Positions 23,848 through 31,453 of a stretch of DNA of 48,156 nt are shown here, piece by piece. The position numbers and the translations under genes were made by a program. Below the pieces are notes generated by a model that did no database searches, was not told where the DNA came from, and saw nothing but the letters and a program-made list of their open reading frames with translations. Every line of letters starts with the position of its first letter. Within the stretch, counting starts at the first letter, position 1. Origin of the DNA: Candidatus Homeothermus arabinoxylanisolvens (GTDB lineage: Bacteria; Bacteroidota; Bacteroidia; Bacteroidales; Muribaculaceae); the NCBI GenBank assembly GCA_001689405.1, contig LUJO01000002.1, positions 1-48,156 of the forward strand. Direction: 5' to 3'.

Positions 23848-23998
23848 TCTGCAAAGTTAATCGCCGTATCCGGTTACTCTCCAAAACAAGCCTCCGGTCT
23901 CGCAGAGATTTTGGTTCGTAAGATACGGCAACTTGTATGGCAGAAAACAACCGGTTTCCCGAAGCCAATGAGAATGTTTCTCGAAGGTGAGGGAAACA
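23848..23998 (+). promoter_or_regulatory. Structured RNA leader, copy 9 (class D)
   Basis: Box CTGCAAAGTT at 23849-23858. Helices are GCCGTATC/GATACGGC (23863-23870 with 23922-23929), CCAAAA/TTTTGG (23881-23886 with 23909-23914), hairpin GAGAA/TTCTC (23970-23974 with 23978-23982) and 3' GTTTCCC/GGGAAAC (23954-23960 with 23991-23997). The sequence differs strongly from classes A-C, but the order of elements is the same. It precedes the gene at 24014. CTCTTATA lies 42 bases upstream of the GCAAAGTT core. Confidence 0.72.
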
Positions 23999-24013
23999 AT
24001 AAATCCCAACAAT

Positions 24014-24391
24014 ATGGATAAAGAATATGTAATGCAGACTGCTGCCACTATCCGCCAACAGTTGTTCGCCACCACATCACTGAACGTAATCTGCTCTTGG
24101 GGCGCACTCCACGGCTTCTTCGCCACCGAATACAATGATATGGCAACACTCATGTTCAAAGTGAACGGACGACTTTTCAAGGGAAACGTGCTAATATCCT
24201 ACAATGAGATGGACTATTATGAAATCTACCTCAAGGACGCAAATGGAATCCGGCTTGCTCACCACGAGGTATATTTCGACCAGCTTGGAGACATCATAGA
24301 CAAGACAATCGAGCGCGGAACCGATGCCAAAGAGTATGAGGCCTTCTGCAAGAATGAACACGCAAAACTGATGCGCGGAGAGATTGGCTGA
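24014..24391 (+). CDS. Hypothetical protein
   Basis: A 125-residue soluble protein, MDKEYVMQTAATIRQQLFAT..., with an alpha/beta pattern (WGALHGFFATEYNDMATLMF, then a VLISYNEMDYYEIYL strand pair) and an acidic helix near the end. No family recognised, though the pattern of a small single-domain accessory protein recurs in Bacteroidales elements. ATG at 24014 lies 17 bases after the end of leader copy 9. Confidence 0.62.
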   Translation: MDKEYVMQTAATIRQQLFATTSLNVICSWGALHGFFATEYNDMATLMFKVNGRLFKGNVLISYNEMDYYEIYLKDANGIRLAHHEVYFDQLGDIIDKTIERGTDAKEYEAFCKNEHAKLMRGEIG

Positions 24392-24409
24392 ACTTGATGC
24401 GGAGATACA

Positions 24410-24443
24410 GGATGCCTCCGACCGGCTACGGCTCGGGGCATCC
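24410..24443 (+). terminator. GC-rich hairpin, possible terminator
   Basis: GGATGCC/GGCATCC outer stem with further inner GC pairs, 18 bases after the stop codon. The T tract is interrupted and distant, so termination is only probable. Confidence 0.5.
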
Positions 24444-24548
24444 CGGCTCTCTGCTTTTGACAACAGCTATCCTTTTTTATTCGCTACAATAAGACATTTA
24501 CCTCTTATAATTTGATAATAAACCTATATTCAATTACCACATCACTCA

Positions 24549-25391
24549 ATGACTAAAACCAAGTATAACCGTCAGACGCCCCACAGTCGCAGCTGGACCG
24601 TGAGACTCACCCCAGAGATTCTGGACTACCTCGCCGCACCTACCAAGTTCGGTGCTTCGAGACTCAGTGCCTTTCTCTACCTTCTGCACAATGTTGCGGA
24701 AACCACTACTGTTCACAAGCCCATGTATGGCCGGACATTAAATCTGGAAGCCGGTCAGCTCATAATCTCGATTACCGACCTTGCAGACAGATGGAACTGG
24801 GCCCGCGAGACAGTGCGCAAGTTCTTCGAGCAACTTGAGGCTTTCGGGCTTCTTTCAAAGTCACAGCTTGACCGCTGCTCGCTTGTCACCATGATGATGG
24901 ACTGGACGGATGCCGGATATGGATCTGTCTTAATCATGCCGCAGGTTCCGTTCAGTATGCCGGAATCGCTTACCGGCAAGATGGACGAATGGCTGGACGG
25001 CGATATAACCGACTCCGAGCTTGTCGAAACAATCGGTGAAACGCTCGATTCTTTTAACAAAGAAGTTGATGAAGCGTGTCCGGGCATAACATCCGCCTTA
25101 CAATATGCTCTGGTTCGGCAGATGCTTGGCAAATGGTACGACCACCAGGCAGAACTTCCCGAAACGGCAGATGATTATACCATTGACTGCCTTGGACGCA
25201 TCTTCACGGTATGTCTATCCGGCAAATGGTCATACTGGCTCCATCTGCTTAAAGGTTACAGCCCCGGACTCGACCATGAGCCACACTCTGTCAGAAACGA
25301 CAAAGAACAGCCATGTATTAGTGATGCACGGTTGGTGCTGGACGGACTGTTCATCTATTGGAAAGTAGATTTCATCAAAGACAGCCTCTGA
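24549..25391 (+). CDS. Winged-helix protein, possible replication initiator
   Basis: A 280-residue protein. The N-terminal part contains a helix-turn-helix stretch of DnaD/replisome-organiser character (about 72-105: LEAGQLIISITDLADRWNWA followed by RETVRKFFEQLEAFGLL). This is the pattern of winged-helix domains of plasmid and phage replication proteins. The C-terminal part is helical with tryptophan-rich segments and no recognised domain. Position directly before the candidate oriT and relaxase gene suggests replication or transfer control. A transcriptional regulator is an alternative. Upstream (24444-24548) is AT-rich, with CTCTTATA near 24504. Confidence 0.6.
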   Translation: MTKTKYNRQTPHSRSWTVRLTPEILDYLAAPTKFGASRLSAFLYLLHNVAETTTVHKPMYGRTLNLEAGQLIISITDLADRWNWARETVRKFFEQLEAFGLLSKSQLDRCSLVTMMMDWTDAGYGSVLIMPQVPFSMPESLTGKMDEWLDGDITDSELVETIGETLDSFNKEVDEACPGITSALQYALVRQMLGKWYDHQAELPETADDYTIDCLGRIFTVCLSGKWSYWLHLLKGYSPGLDHEPHSVRNDKEQPCISDARLVLDGLFIYWKVDFIKDSL

Positions 25392-25688
25392 AACGCACCG
25401 TGGCTTGTACCCGGATAAGCCGTGTACCCAAGGTTACAGAACACTATTCTGACCTCCCTGACGTGCGCTGTGCGCCTCTCCTGGTATATGCCCGGTAAGA
25501 TTCCTGTGCTCATCGTCCAGGTCGGCTTATAGACAACGCGCTTGCGCGAAGTTGCCACATGACAGGTCAAGTGGGTAGCCTAATACCCCCTTCGGATTAA
25601 AAATCCTCTGGGAGTTGCCGTATCCGGCAGGCTGTTATGAGCAAGCTCGGCCTTTTTGAACTGCGTTAACCCTTTAATTCACATTTAT
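25392..25688. other. Candidate origin of transfer upstream of the relaxase gene
   Basis: About 300 non-coding bases rich in short inverted repeats: GGCTT/AAGCC (near 25402 and 25418), GCGC-TT-GCGC (near 25540), GGGTA/TACCC (near 25573 and 25584), GGATT/AATCC (near 25593) and TGCCG/CGGCA (near 25616). MobV relaxases usually act at an oriT directly upstream of their own gene (family knowledge), so this is the natural place. The nick site cannot be named from sequence alone. The stretch GCGCGAAGTTGCC near 25546 resembles the box of the class C leaders, but the rest of that structure is not present. Confidence 0.55.
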
Positions 25689-27152
25689 ATGGCCAAACAG
25701 GTAATTGATTTCCATGCTTCGGCAGGGATGTCAACCAATCAGTCCAACGAGCATCAGCGGCGTTGGTCCGACAGAAGCTGGAATGTTGCCGTCAAAGGTG
25801 GCAACTATGACCGCTCCAGAGCGCATCTCAATTTTGAAGTCGCCCATGGTGGCGTGGTCCAGACAATAGATCAGTCGAAAAGTATTCCAAGGCGAATCAA
25901 GGAGACACTTGCGAAACGTGGGATAACTGACCCTAATGAGGAGATGAAACGTAAAAACAAGGAGCCTAATCGCCGCACCGTTGTCAATATAATCTTCGGA
26001 GGAAGCCGGGAACGGATGCACCGCCTTGCCTTCGGAAATCAGACAGTTGATTTGGAACATGGTGCCGACAACTCGTCTATCACCCGCTGTAAAGACATTG
26101 AGGAATGGGCGAAAGATATTTACAGATTCGCCTGTGACAAATGGGGTGAAGATAATATTGTCGGTTTCTATGTCCATCTTGACGAAAAGAATCCGCACAT
26201 TCATTGTACCGTGTTGCCAATCACGCCTCGTAATAAATTTTCATTCAAGGAATTGTTCGCAGGGAAGGATAAAATAGAGTTCAAAGAACGCACTCTCCGG
26301 CTTCATAATGAGCTTGCCGCAGTAAACGAACGCTGGGGACTTGACCGTGGCCAAAGCATCATGGAGACAGGAGCCCGTCATCGGACTTCCGAGGAATATC
26401 GTCGGGAACTCCGTCAGGAATGCAACGATCTGGAACTTCAGATTGGCGAGAAGCATGAGACTCTGAAGGAGCTGTATGCGGATATACGTAAGGCGGAAAA
26501 ACGGTGCAAGGGTCTCAATACAATGATATGTAATCTTGAGACACGAGAGGCAGACCTCAATTCTCAGATAGACAGGCTGGACGCAGACCTTGAAGCCGGG
26601 AACGGTGACGCGGAAGAGCTTTGCATTCAAATCGCAAGACTTGAGGAACAGTTGCAAACAACCGCATCGTCACTCGCGGACAAACGCCTCAAACTCAAGA
26701 TTGCAGACCGACAACTTGCACAGCTTCAGGATGAACTTAGATCTGTCAACGAAAAACGTGACAATGCGCAAAGAGACTACCGGGAGTTCACGGAGAAGAA
26801 TCAGGAACAGTTGCGCATGAGACTGACTGATGCCGTCTTCGGCAGATCGGTTGTCGATATGCGTACTCTCCTGTCAGCAATGACTCCGGAGCAGAAAGCT
26901 GGGTTCGATGGGGAATTTCTCATGGCAATGGCAGAGAGACCAAACGAGATTCTGAAATGCGCGATGTATCTTTTTGCCGGTTATCTCGATGGGGCGATTC
27001 AGTTCGCTAAGGGAAGCGGAGGCGGAGGCTCTGCATCCGACCTTCCGTGGGGCCGCGATCCGAAGGAGGATGACCGCCGCTTCGCTTACCGGTGCATGAT
27101 GCAGGCGCACAAGATGCTACGTCCTGCAACCAAGCAGGTGAAACGGCATTGA
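25689..27152 (+). CDS. mob: MobV-family relaxase (Mob/Pre)
   Basis: A 487-residue plasmid mobilisation relaxase. The N-terminal motif NYDRSRAHLNFE (39-50) is followed by the histidine-cluster motif HLDEKNPHIH (H163, D165, E166, H170, H172), the metal-binding HxDExxPHxH signature of MOB-V. The C-terminal half is a long coiled coil (about 220-380) with many Glu, Leu and Arg heptads. MobV proteins nick oriT and lead the strand into a recipient. The ATG at 25689 is chosen over an in-frame TTG at 25656, which lacks support. It follows the inverted-repeat-rich region and precedes the OmpA-like gene. Confidence 0.92.
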   Translation: MAKQVIDFHASAGMSTNQSNEHQRRWSDRSWNVAVKGGNYDRSRAHLNFEVAHGGVVQTIDQSKSIPRRIKETLAKRGITDPNEEMKRKNKEPNRRTVVNIIFGGSRERMHRLAFGNQTVDLEHGADNSSITRCKDIEEWAKDIYRFACDKWGEDNIVGFYVHLDEKNPHIHCTVLPITPRNKFSFKELFAGKDKIEFKERTLRLHNELAAVNERWGLDRGQSIMETGARHRTSEEYRRELRQECNDLELQIGEKHETLKELYADIRKAEKRCKGLNTMICNLETREADLNSQIDRLDADLEAGNGDAEELCIQIARLEEQLQTTASSLADKRLKLKIADRQLAQLQDELRSVNEKRDNAQRDYREFTEKNQEQLRMRLTDAVFGRSVVDMRTLLSAMTPEQKAGFDGEFLMAMAERPNEILKCAMYLFAGYLDGAIQFAKGSGGGGSASDLPWGRDPKEDDRRFAYRCMMQAHKMLRPATKQVKRH

Positions 27153-27280
27153 GTGCCGTGAAGCAGTACCGATTTTCTGATAAATATAAAACGGGTTAAA
27201 CAACCGGCTTATTCACAGCCAACATTTCTCCGTCGCAGCTGTTATTCTTTCCTTTGTACTCAAAATTCAAAACCAATCAG

Positions 27281-28783
27281 ATGAAACACAAACTTTATAT
27301 ACTCTCAGTCGCTCTGATGGCAAGTGCCGTAAGTTCTGACGCTTTCGCTTACGTCCAGACTTCCCGTACACATCCCGGGGATGTCACAGAGCTTATTTAC
27401 AAACCGTCAGTCTCATATAACAACGATGTTATCGAGTCTGACGGATTGAAAGGCAACTGGTTCATCGGAGCCGACGGCGGTATCAACGCTTTCCTTTGCA
27501 CCCCTATGGGATGCAATGACCTCGGAGGACGCATCAAGGGACAGTTCGGAATCAATGTCGGCAAGTGGTTCACCCCGACTGTCGGCAGCAGACTGTCATT
27601 TAACGGCTATTGGCTCTCTGATCCCGAAAGCAGAACCCAGACCGGATGGGGCGTATCTTCCGAAATCCTATGGAATCTTACAAACACCTTGTATGGAAAC
27701 CATGACAAGACCCGTTTTGGGTTGATTCCGTATCTCGGTGTTGGGATGCTCCATAACAGACAGGCCCATACAAATCCATTTACACTCAGTTATGGTGTCA
27801 TAGCCCAATACTGTCTTACTTCCAGACTGAAACTGAATCTTGAATTAGGCTGCAAGACCACATTCTCTGACTTCGACGGATTCGGTACAGCAAACCGTTT
27901 CGGAGGTGACAATATCCTGTCTATGTCTGCCGGTGTATCTTTCACGCTCGGTAAGACTGGATTTCGCAAGGTCATTGATGCAAGACCTGTGATGCTTGAC
28001 AATTCCCGTCTGCGTGAACTCTGCCTTTCACTCTCGGATAAGAATGACCGGCTGTCACGTAAATCGGCCAACGATGACCGGACAGTTGCCGAATTGAAGA
28101 AGATTCTGGAAATTGAAGGCCTTCTCTCTCGATACGGCAATATATTCAATAATGAATATGACAACGATAGCTCCGCCTGTCATTTCCCTGTTAACGATTA
28201 TTCGGGTCTTAACAGTCTTCGTGCCCGGCTCAAGGGTGCCAACAATGGCTGCAGACCCGAAATGCTCAAAAATACCGAGGGGCTTTATGGTATTGAAGCA
28301 GAGACTGGCCGCATCGACAATCTCATCAATAGCGAGGACGCCGATTCTATCTCCGAATTAGAATTTGATGACAACAGTAAAGTTACATCTGATTCTGTTA
28401 CCGTATTAGATAGAGACAATTATCAGTCACTTATACAATCCGGGAAGAAGTGTCTTGGCAGCCCCATATTATTCTTCTTTAACATCGGGACAGCCAATCT
28501 TACGGATAGATCACAGCTTATAAATCTTGATGAAATCGCCCGCGTGGTGAAACAATACGGACTCCACCTGAGAATAACCGGTGCCGCTGACAGCGAGACT
28601 GGAACTGGCGAAATCAACCATCGGCTCGGCAACGACCGTGCCAATTATATCATCAGTCAACTTCGGGAACGAGGCATAAGCACTTCCCTCATAACCAAAA
28701 TAAACCAGGGCGGTATAGACCGTTTCAATCCCGGAGAAGCCAACCGCCACTGTAAAATAGAACTTTTTATTACTGCCAGATAA
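27281..28783 (+). CDS. OmpA-family outer-membrane protein
   Basis: A 500-residue exported protein with signal peptide MKHKLYILSVALMASAVSSD up to AFA (cleavage about residue 23). A probable N-terminal beta-barrel follows (about 60-250, alternating strands with Gly/aromatic patterns), then a coiled linker with SLSDKNDRLSRKS and an OmpA-type peptidoglycan-binding domain (about 390-500). The last shows FFFNIGTANL, ITGAADSETG, NHRLGNDRANYI and the final NRHCKIEL. Such proteins tether the outer membrane to the cell wall and are common in Bacteroidales transfer regions. The ATG at 27281 is chosen because the signal peptide begins there. It is followed by a terminator-like hairpin. Confidence 0.87.
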   Translation: MKHKLYILSVALMASAVSSDAFAYVQTSRTHPGDVTELIYKPSVSYNNDVIESDGLKGNWFIGADGGINAFLCTPMGCNDLGGRIKGQFGINVGKWFTPTVGSRLSFNGYWLSDPESRTQTGWGVSSEILWNLTNTLYGNHDKTRFGLIPYLGVGMLHNRQAHTNPFTLSYGVIAQYCLTSRLKLNLELGCKTTFSDFDGFGTANRFGGDNILSMSAGVSFTLGKTGFRKVIDARPVMLDNSRLRELCLSLSDKNDRLSRKSANDDRTVAELKKILEIEGLLSRYGNIFNNEYDNDSSACHFPVNDYSGLNSLRARLKGANNGCRPEMLKNTEGLYGIEAETGRIDNLINSEDADSISELEFDDNSKVTSDSVTVLDRDNYQSLIQSGKKCLGSPILFFFNIGTANLTDRSQLINLDEIARVVKQYGLHLRITGAADSETGTGEINHRLGNDRANYIISQLRERGISTSLITKINQGGIDRFNPGEANRHCKIELFITAR

Positions 28784-28827
28784 GATTATATTGTTGGTGC
28801 ATTAAGTTTTTAGGTTGTTATAAATGA

Positions 28828-28857
28828 AGCAGCTCGACCGTGAGGCCGGGCTGCTTT
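28828..28857. terminator. Shared hairpin between convergent genes
   Basis: AGCAGC/GCTGCT outer stem with inner TCGACC/GGCCGG pairs (28828-28855), between the OmpA gene and the minus-strand gene at 28886. It may serve both directions. Confidence 0.6.
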
Positions 28858-28885
28858 GCTAAATTCTGTACTCTTTATGGGATTA

Positions 28886-29035
28886 TCAATCCCAGTCGTC
28901 AAGATTGGCGATGTAAGCTTCAACCGATTCGTCGTCAAACAACTCGGGCAATTCCCTCGTGCCAGCCTCAATAACATGATCAGCGATTTCCTTTTCGACG
29001 GAATCCTGACTATATTCATTTCCTGCCTCTTCCAT
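28886..29035 (-). CDS. 49-residue acidic protein
   Basis: A short minus-strand gene starting MEEAGNEYSQDSVEKEIADH and ending FDDESVEAYIANLDDWD. It is strongly acidic. It begins 2 bases after the HU stop codon, which argues for a real coupled gene. It could modulate HU by acidic mimicry; this is inference only. Confidence 0.6.
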   Translation of the reverse strand: MEEAGNEYSQDSVEKEIADHVIEAGTRELPELFDDESVEAYIANLDDWD

Positions 29036-29037
29036 GG

Positions 29038-29313
29038 TTATCCGGCAACTTCCTCCTTAAAAGAATTAGCCGGCTTGAACGCCGGAATATTATGTGCCGG
29101 AATAACGAGTGTGGTATTCTTGCTGATGTTACGGGCTGTTTTCTCGGCTCTCTGCTTGACGATGAACGAGCCGAATCCTCGGAGGTATACGTTCTCGCCA
29201 TGAGCGAGGCTGTCCTTGACCACAGTCATGAACTGCTCCACAACCGTAAGAACGGCAACTTTGTCGATGCCGGTTGTCTTAGCGATTTCGCTAACTATTT
29301 CTGCTTTAGTCAT
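29038..29313 (-). CDS. HU/IHF-family DNA-binding protein
   Basis: A 91-residue histone-like protein. It shows the N-terminal dimerisation helices (MTKAEIVSEIAKTTGIDKVA), the LRGFGSFIVKQRAEKTARNI signature and the C-terminal PAHNIPAFKPANSFKEEV. The full length matches the family (about 90 residues). Such proteins bend DNA and often assist recombination, transposition or conjugation of elements. The gene lies 40 bases after the AAA ATPase stop and just before the small acidic gene, so the three may be cotranscribed. Confidence 0.93.
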   Translation of the reverse strand: MTKAEIVSEIAKTTGIDKVAVLTVVEQFMTVVKDSLAHGENVYLRGFGSFIVKQRAEKTARNISKNTTLVIPAHNIPAFKPANSFKEEVAG

Positions 29314-29353
29314 ATCTGTATTATTATTTTACGATTGATTTCTAATAATTATG

Positions 29354-30682
29354 TCATACTTTTGTTGCTTCTGATAAGATATCTTCAAGCAAGAACGGTA
29401 TGACACCGATATACATTACTCCGTCTTCGTCTGTCCAAGGTCTGCTGTTGCCATCAAGGACAACAATCTTTCGGAAGAAGTCGCCAGTATTCTTTAGAGA
29501 AAATAATTCCTGGACTTTCTTTTCCGGCGTGTCGATGTTTAACGCGGACTGAATATAAATCTTGTCATTTCCAATATTGACAACGAAATCTATTTCATAT
29601 TGGGAGACTTTTCGTTTGCCATCAATCACGCGATCCAATTCAACGATGCCAACATCCACAGAGTATCCTCTGCGAACCAGCTCATTGTATATCAGATTTT
29701 CCATTAGGTGTGAACGCTCTTGCTGCCGGAAGTTCAGACGGGCATTCCTGAGACCGAGGTCCATAGCATAATATTTCTGTATCGTGTCGAAGTATTTGCG
29801 ACCCTTCACGTTCCAACGTTGTGCGCTCTGGAAAAGATACGCATCCTCCACATATTCAAGATATTTCTTGATAGTGTTATGCGAGGGAGCTTTTCCAATG
29901 GCGGAACCGGCTGTATTTGCAAGCTTATTGGAATTGGTAAGAGACCCGACGGCGGAACAAAGTGCATCGACAAGCGGACTCAGTATGCTGTCATCTTTGA
30001 GTTTGTATCGCTCAACAATATCCTTGATATAGACATTGGTGTACAATCCCTGAAGATATTTGCGTTTCTCCTTTTCATCCGGTTCTAGAACAGCCAACGG
30101 CATTCCTCCATACATCAGGTATTCCTCAAAGGCATCGGCCTTTTCCATACCTGAAACTGTCAGGAACTCTGAGAAAGATAATGGATATACCTTTATTTCC
30201 GAACCACGGTCTCTGAAATTGGTAACAATGTCTTTCGACAGCATCTTTGAGTTTGAACCGGTTACATATACATCAAGATTAGGACGCGCTATAAGGTCAT
30301 TCAGAATATCATAGAACGTAGTATAGAGCATATCGCGGTCTTCTACCGGAACCATGGATTCGTCTATATCGTCATTCTTTACCCTATACGAGAGCTGAAT
30401 CTCATCTATGAGCACATAAAACTTTCTGCTTTGATCCTTCGTGTATTCAATGATATGGTCATATAGGACATTCGGATTACGGTATTTCAGATCTGCTTTG
30501 CGGTCAAGATCAAGCTCTATGAAATCATCCTCATTAGCCCCTTCCTCAATCAGCCTGTCTTTGAAAAGCGTTGACAACAGGAATGATTTGCCGGAACGTC
30601 GGATTCCGGTAATGATCTTAACCTTGCCGTTCCATCTCTTTGCAAGGAGCTGATTTACATATGTGTTTCTTTCTATTATCAT
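29354..30682 (-). CDS. AAA ATPase with DUF4143 C-terminus
   Basis: A 442-residue ATPase. Walker A is GIRRSGKSFLL (about 26-36) and Walker B is YVLIDEIQ (about 89-96). A C-terminal DUF4143-like region ends in the LMENLIYNELVRRGYSVDV and YEIDFVVNIG pattern of restriction-endonuclease-like folds. These proteins are widespread in Bacteroidales, often as multicopy genes of uncertain role, sometimes proposed in defence or conflict. The start at 30682 is used because an upstream in-frame extension would cover its TATCTTTG promoter. Probably cargo rather than part of the transfer system. Confidence 0.85.
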   Translation of the reverse strand: MIIERNTYVNQLLAKRWNGKVKIITGIRRSGKSFLLSTLFKDRLIEEGANEDDFIELDLDRKADLKYRNPNVLYDHIIEYTKDQSRKFYVLIDEIQLSYRVKNDDIDESMVPVEDRDMLYTTFYDILNDLIARPNLDVYVTGSNSKMLSKDIVTNFRDRGSEIKVYPLSFSEFLTVSGMEKADAFEEYLMYGGMPLAVLEPDEKEKRKYLQGLYTNVYIKDIVERYKLKDDSILSPLVDALCSAVGSLTNSNKLANTAGSAIGKAPSHNTIKKYLEYVEDAYLFQSAQRWNVKGRKYFDTIQKYYAMDLGLRNARLNFRQQERSHLMENLIYNELVRRGYSVDVGIVELDRVIDGKRKVSQYEIDFVVNIGNDKIYIQSALNIDTPEKKVQELFSLKNTGDFFRKIVVLDGNSRPWTDEDGVMYIGVIPFLLEDILSEATKV

Positions 30683-30737
30683 GCGCCAAATCTTATTAGT
30701 GACAAAATATATGTGAATTACATCTGTTTTGTCAGTG

Positions 30738-30769
30738 CAAAGATAGCACATATATCTATATCCACCAAA
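30738..30769 (-). promoter_or_regulatory. Promoter of the AAA ATPase gene
   Basis: Minus-strand -33 box TTTG (30766-30769) and -7 box TATCTTTG (30738-30745) with 20 bases between, a textbook Bacteroidales promoter. Confidence 0.85.
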
Positions 30770-30888
30770 TTCACACTCAAAATCCATTGATATTCTCAAT
30801 ACCGGCAGCCCGAATCAGTCGCATTTGGAAATTGTTACTCGAATCCATTGCACTCACAATCTGTCAATAGAATACATTATTTTACAAC

Positions 30889-30928
30889 AAAAAAACACCC
30901 TCTGCCACCATACTAGATGACAGAGAGT
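30889..30928 (-). terminator. Terminator of the long minus-strand operon
   Basis: Minus-strand stem ACTCTCTG with CAGAGGGT (one G-T pair), followed by a T-rich run (A-run at 30889-30895 on the plus strand). It lies 28 bases after the lysozyme stop. Confidence 0.82.
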
Positions 30929-30955
30929 ATAGAATTGGGAGTGAATGATTGAGAT

Positions 30956-31453
30956 TTATGGGTGGAAGAAGAGTTCTAGTTCCATCCACCGGCGACGATA
31001 GAGTCCGGAATGCCGGCGACCTTTATATTTTGAAAAGGAGGTATATTCATAGTGTATGTCACGGTTCCCTGATTTCAGCTTTTTAAGCAGCGTGCTTTTC
31101 TGTATCCTGCCACTGCCGACATTGTAGGCAAGACAGGCAAGCAACAGGCTGTCCGCACCATAGCCACGATAATAGCTGCATAACTGCGACAGGTCTTTGC
31201 GCAGTATCCGGTCAGCTTCAGCATGAGTGTATTGCCGTTTTTTGTAGTTCTCACCTTTACGGACTACGTGACCGTAGGCTATCGTCGGCCAATTAGCCGG
31301 AGAATGTAAAGTTTCGTAATGCCGAATCAGTACACAGGCACGTTCAAATGGAGGCAACGCCATCAGGTTGGCCTTTCGGGAGTCGGGAATTGAAGTGGCG
31401 TTAGCTGCCATTGTTGTCAGCAACACCATCATTATCATAAGCCACTTCTTCAT
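30956..31453 (-). CDS. GH24-type lysozyme, secreted
   Basis: A 165-residue lysozyme of the phage-type GH24 family with an N-terminal signal segment (MKKWLMIMMVLLTTMAANAT). Hallmarks are the catalytic Glu in HYETLH (E47), PTIAYGH (56-62), LACLAYNVGSG (106-116) and the ending GLYRRRWMELELF. It cleaves peptidoglycan, so it may open the cell wall for transfer. The start ATG at 31453 overlaps the stop of the ardC-like gene. It is last in the operon. Confidence 0.85.
   Translation of the reverse strand: MKKWLMIMMVLLTTMAANATSIPDSRKANLMALPPFERACVLIRHYETLHSPANWPTIAYGHVVRKGENYKKRQYTHAEADRILRKDLSQLCSYYRGYGADSLLLACLAYNVGSGRIQKSTLLKKLKSGNRDIHYEYTSFSKYKGRRHSGLYRRRWMELELFFHP

Noticed and set aside
25540..25560. 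GCGCGAAGTTGCC as a tenth leader
   Set aside because: The box matches class C, but the inner CAAGG/CCTTG helix and the 3' CCCTC/GAGGG helix are absent, so it is not counted in the family.
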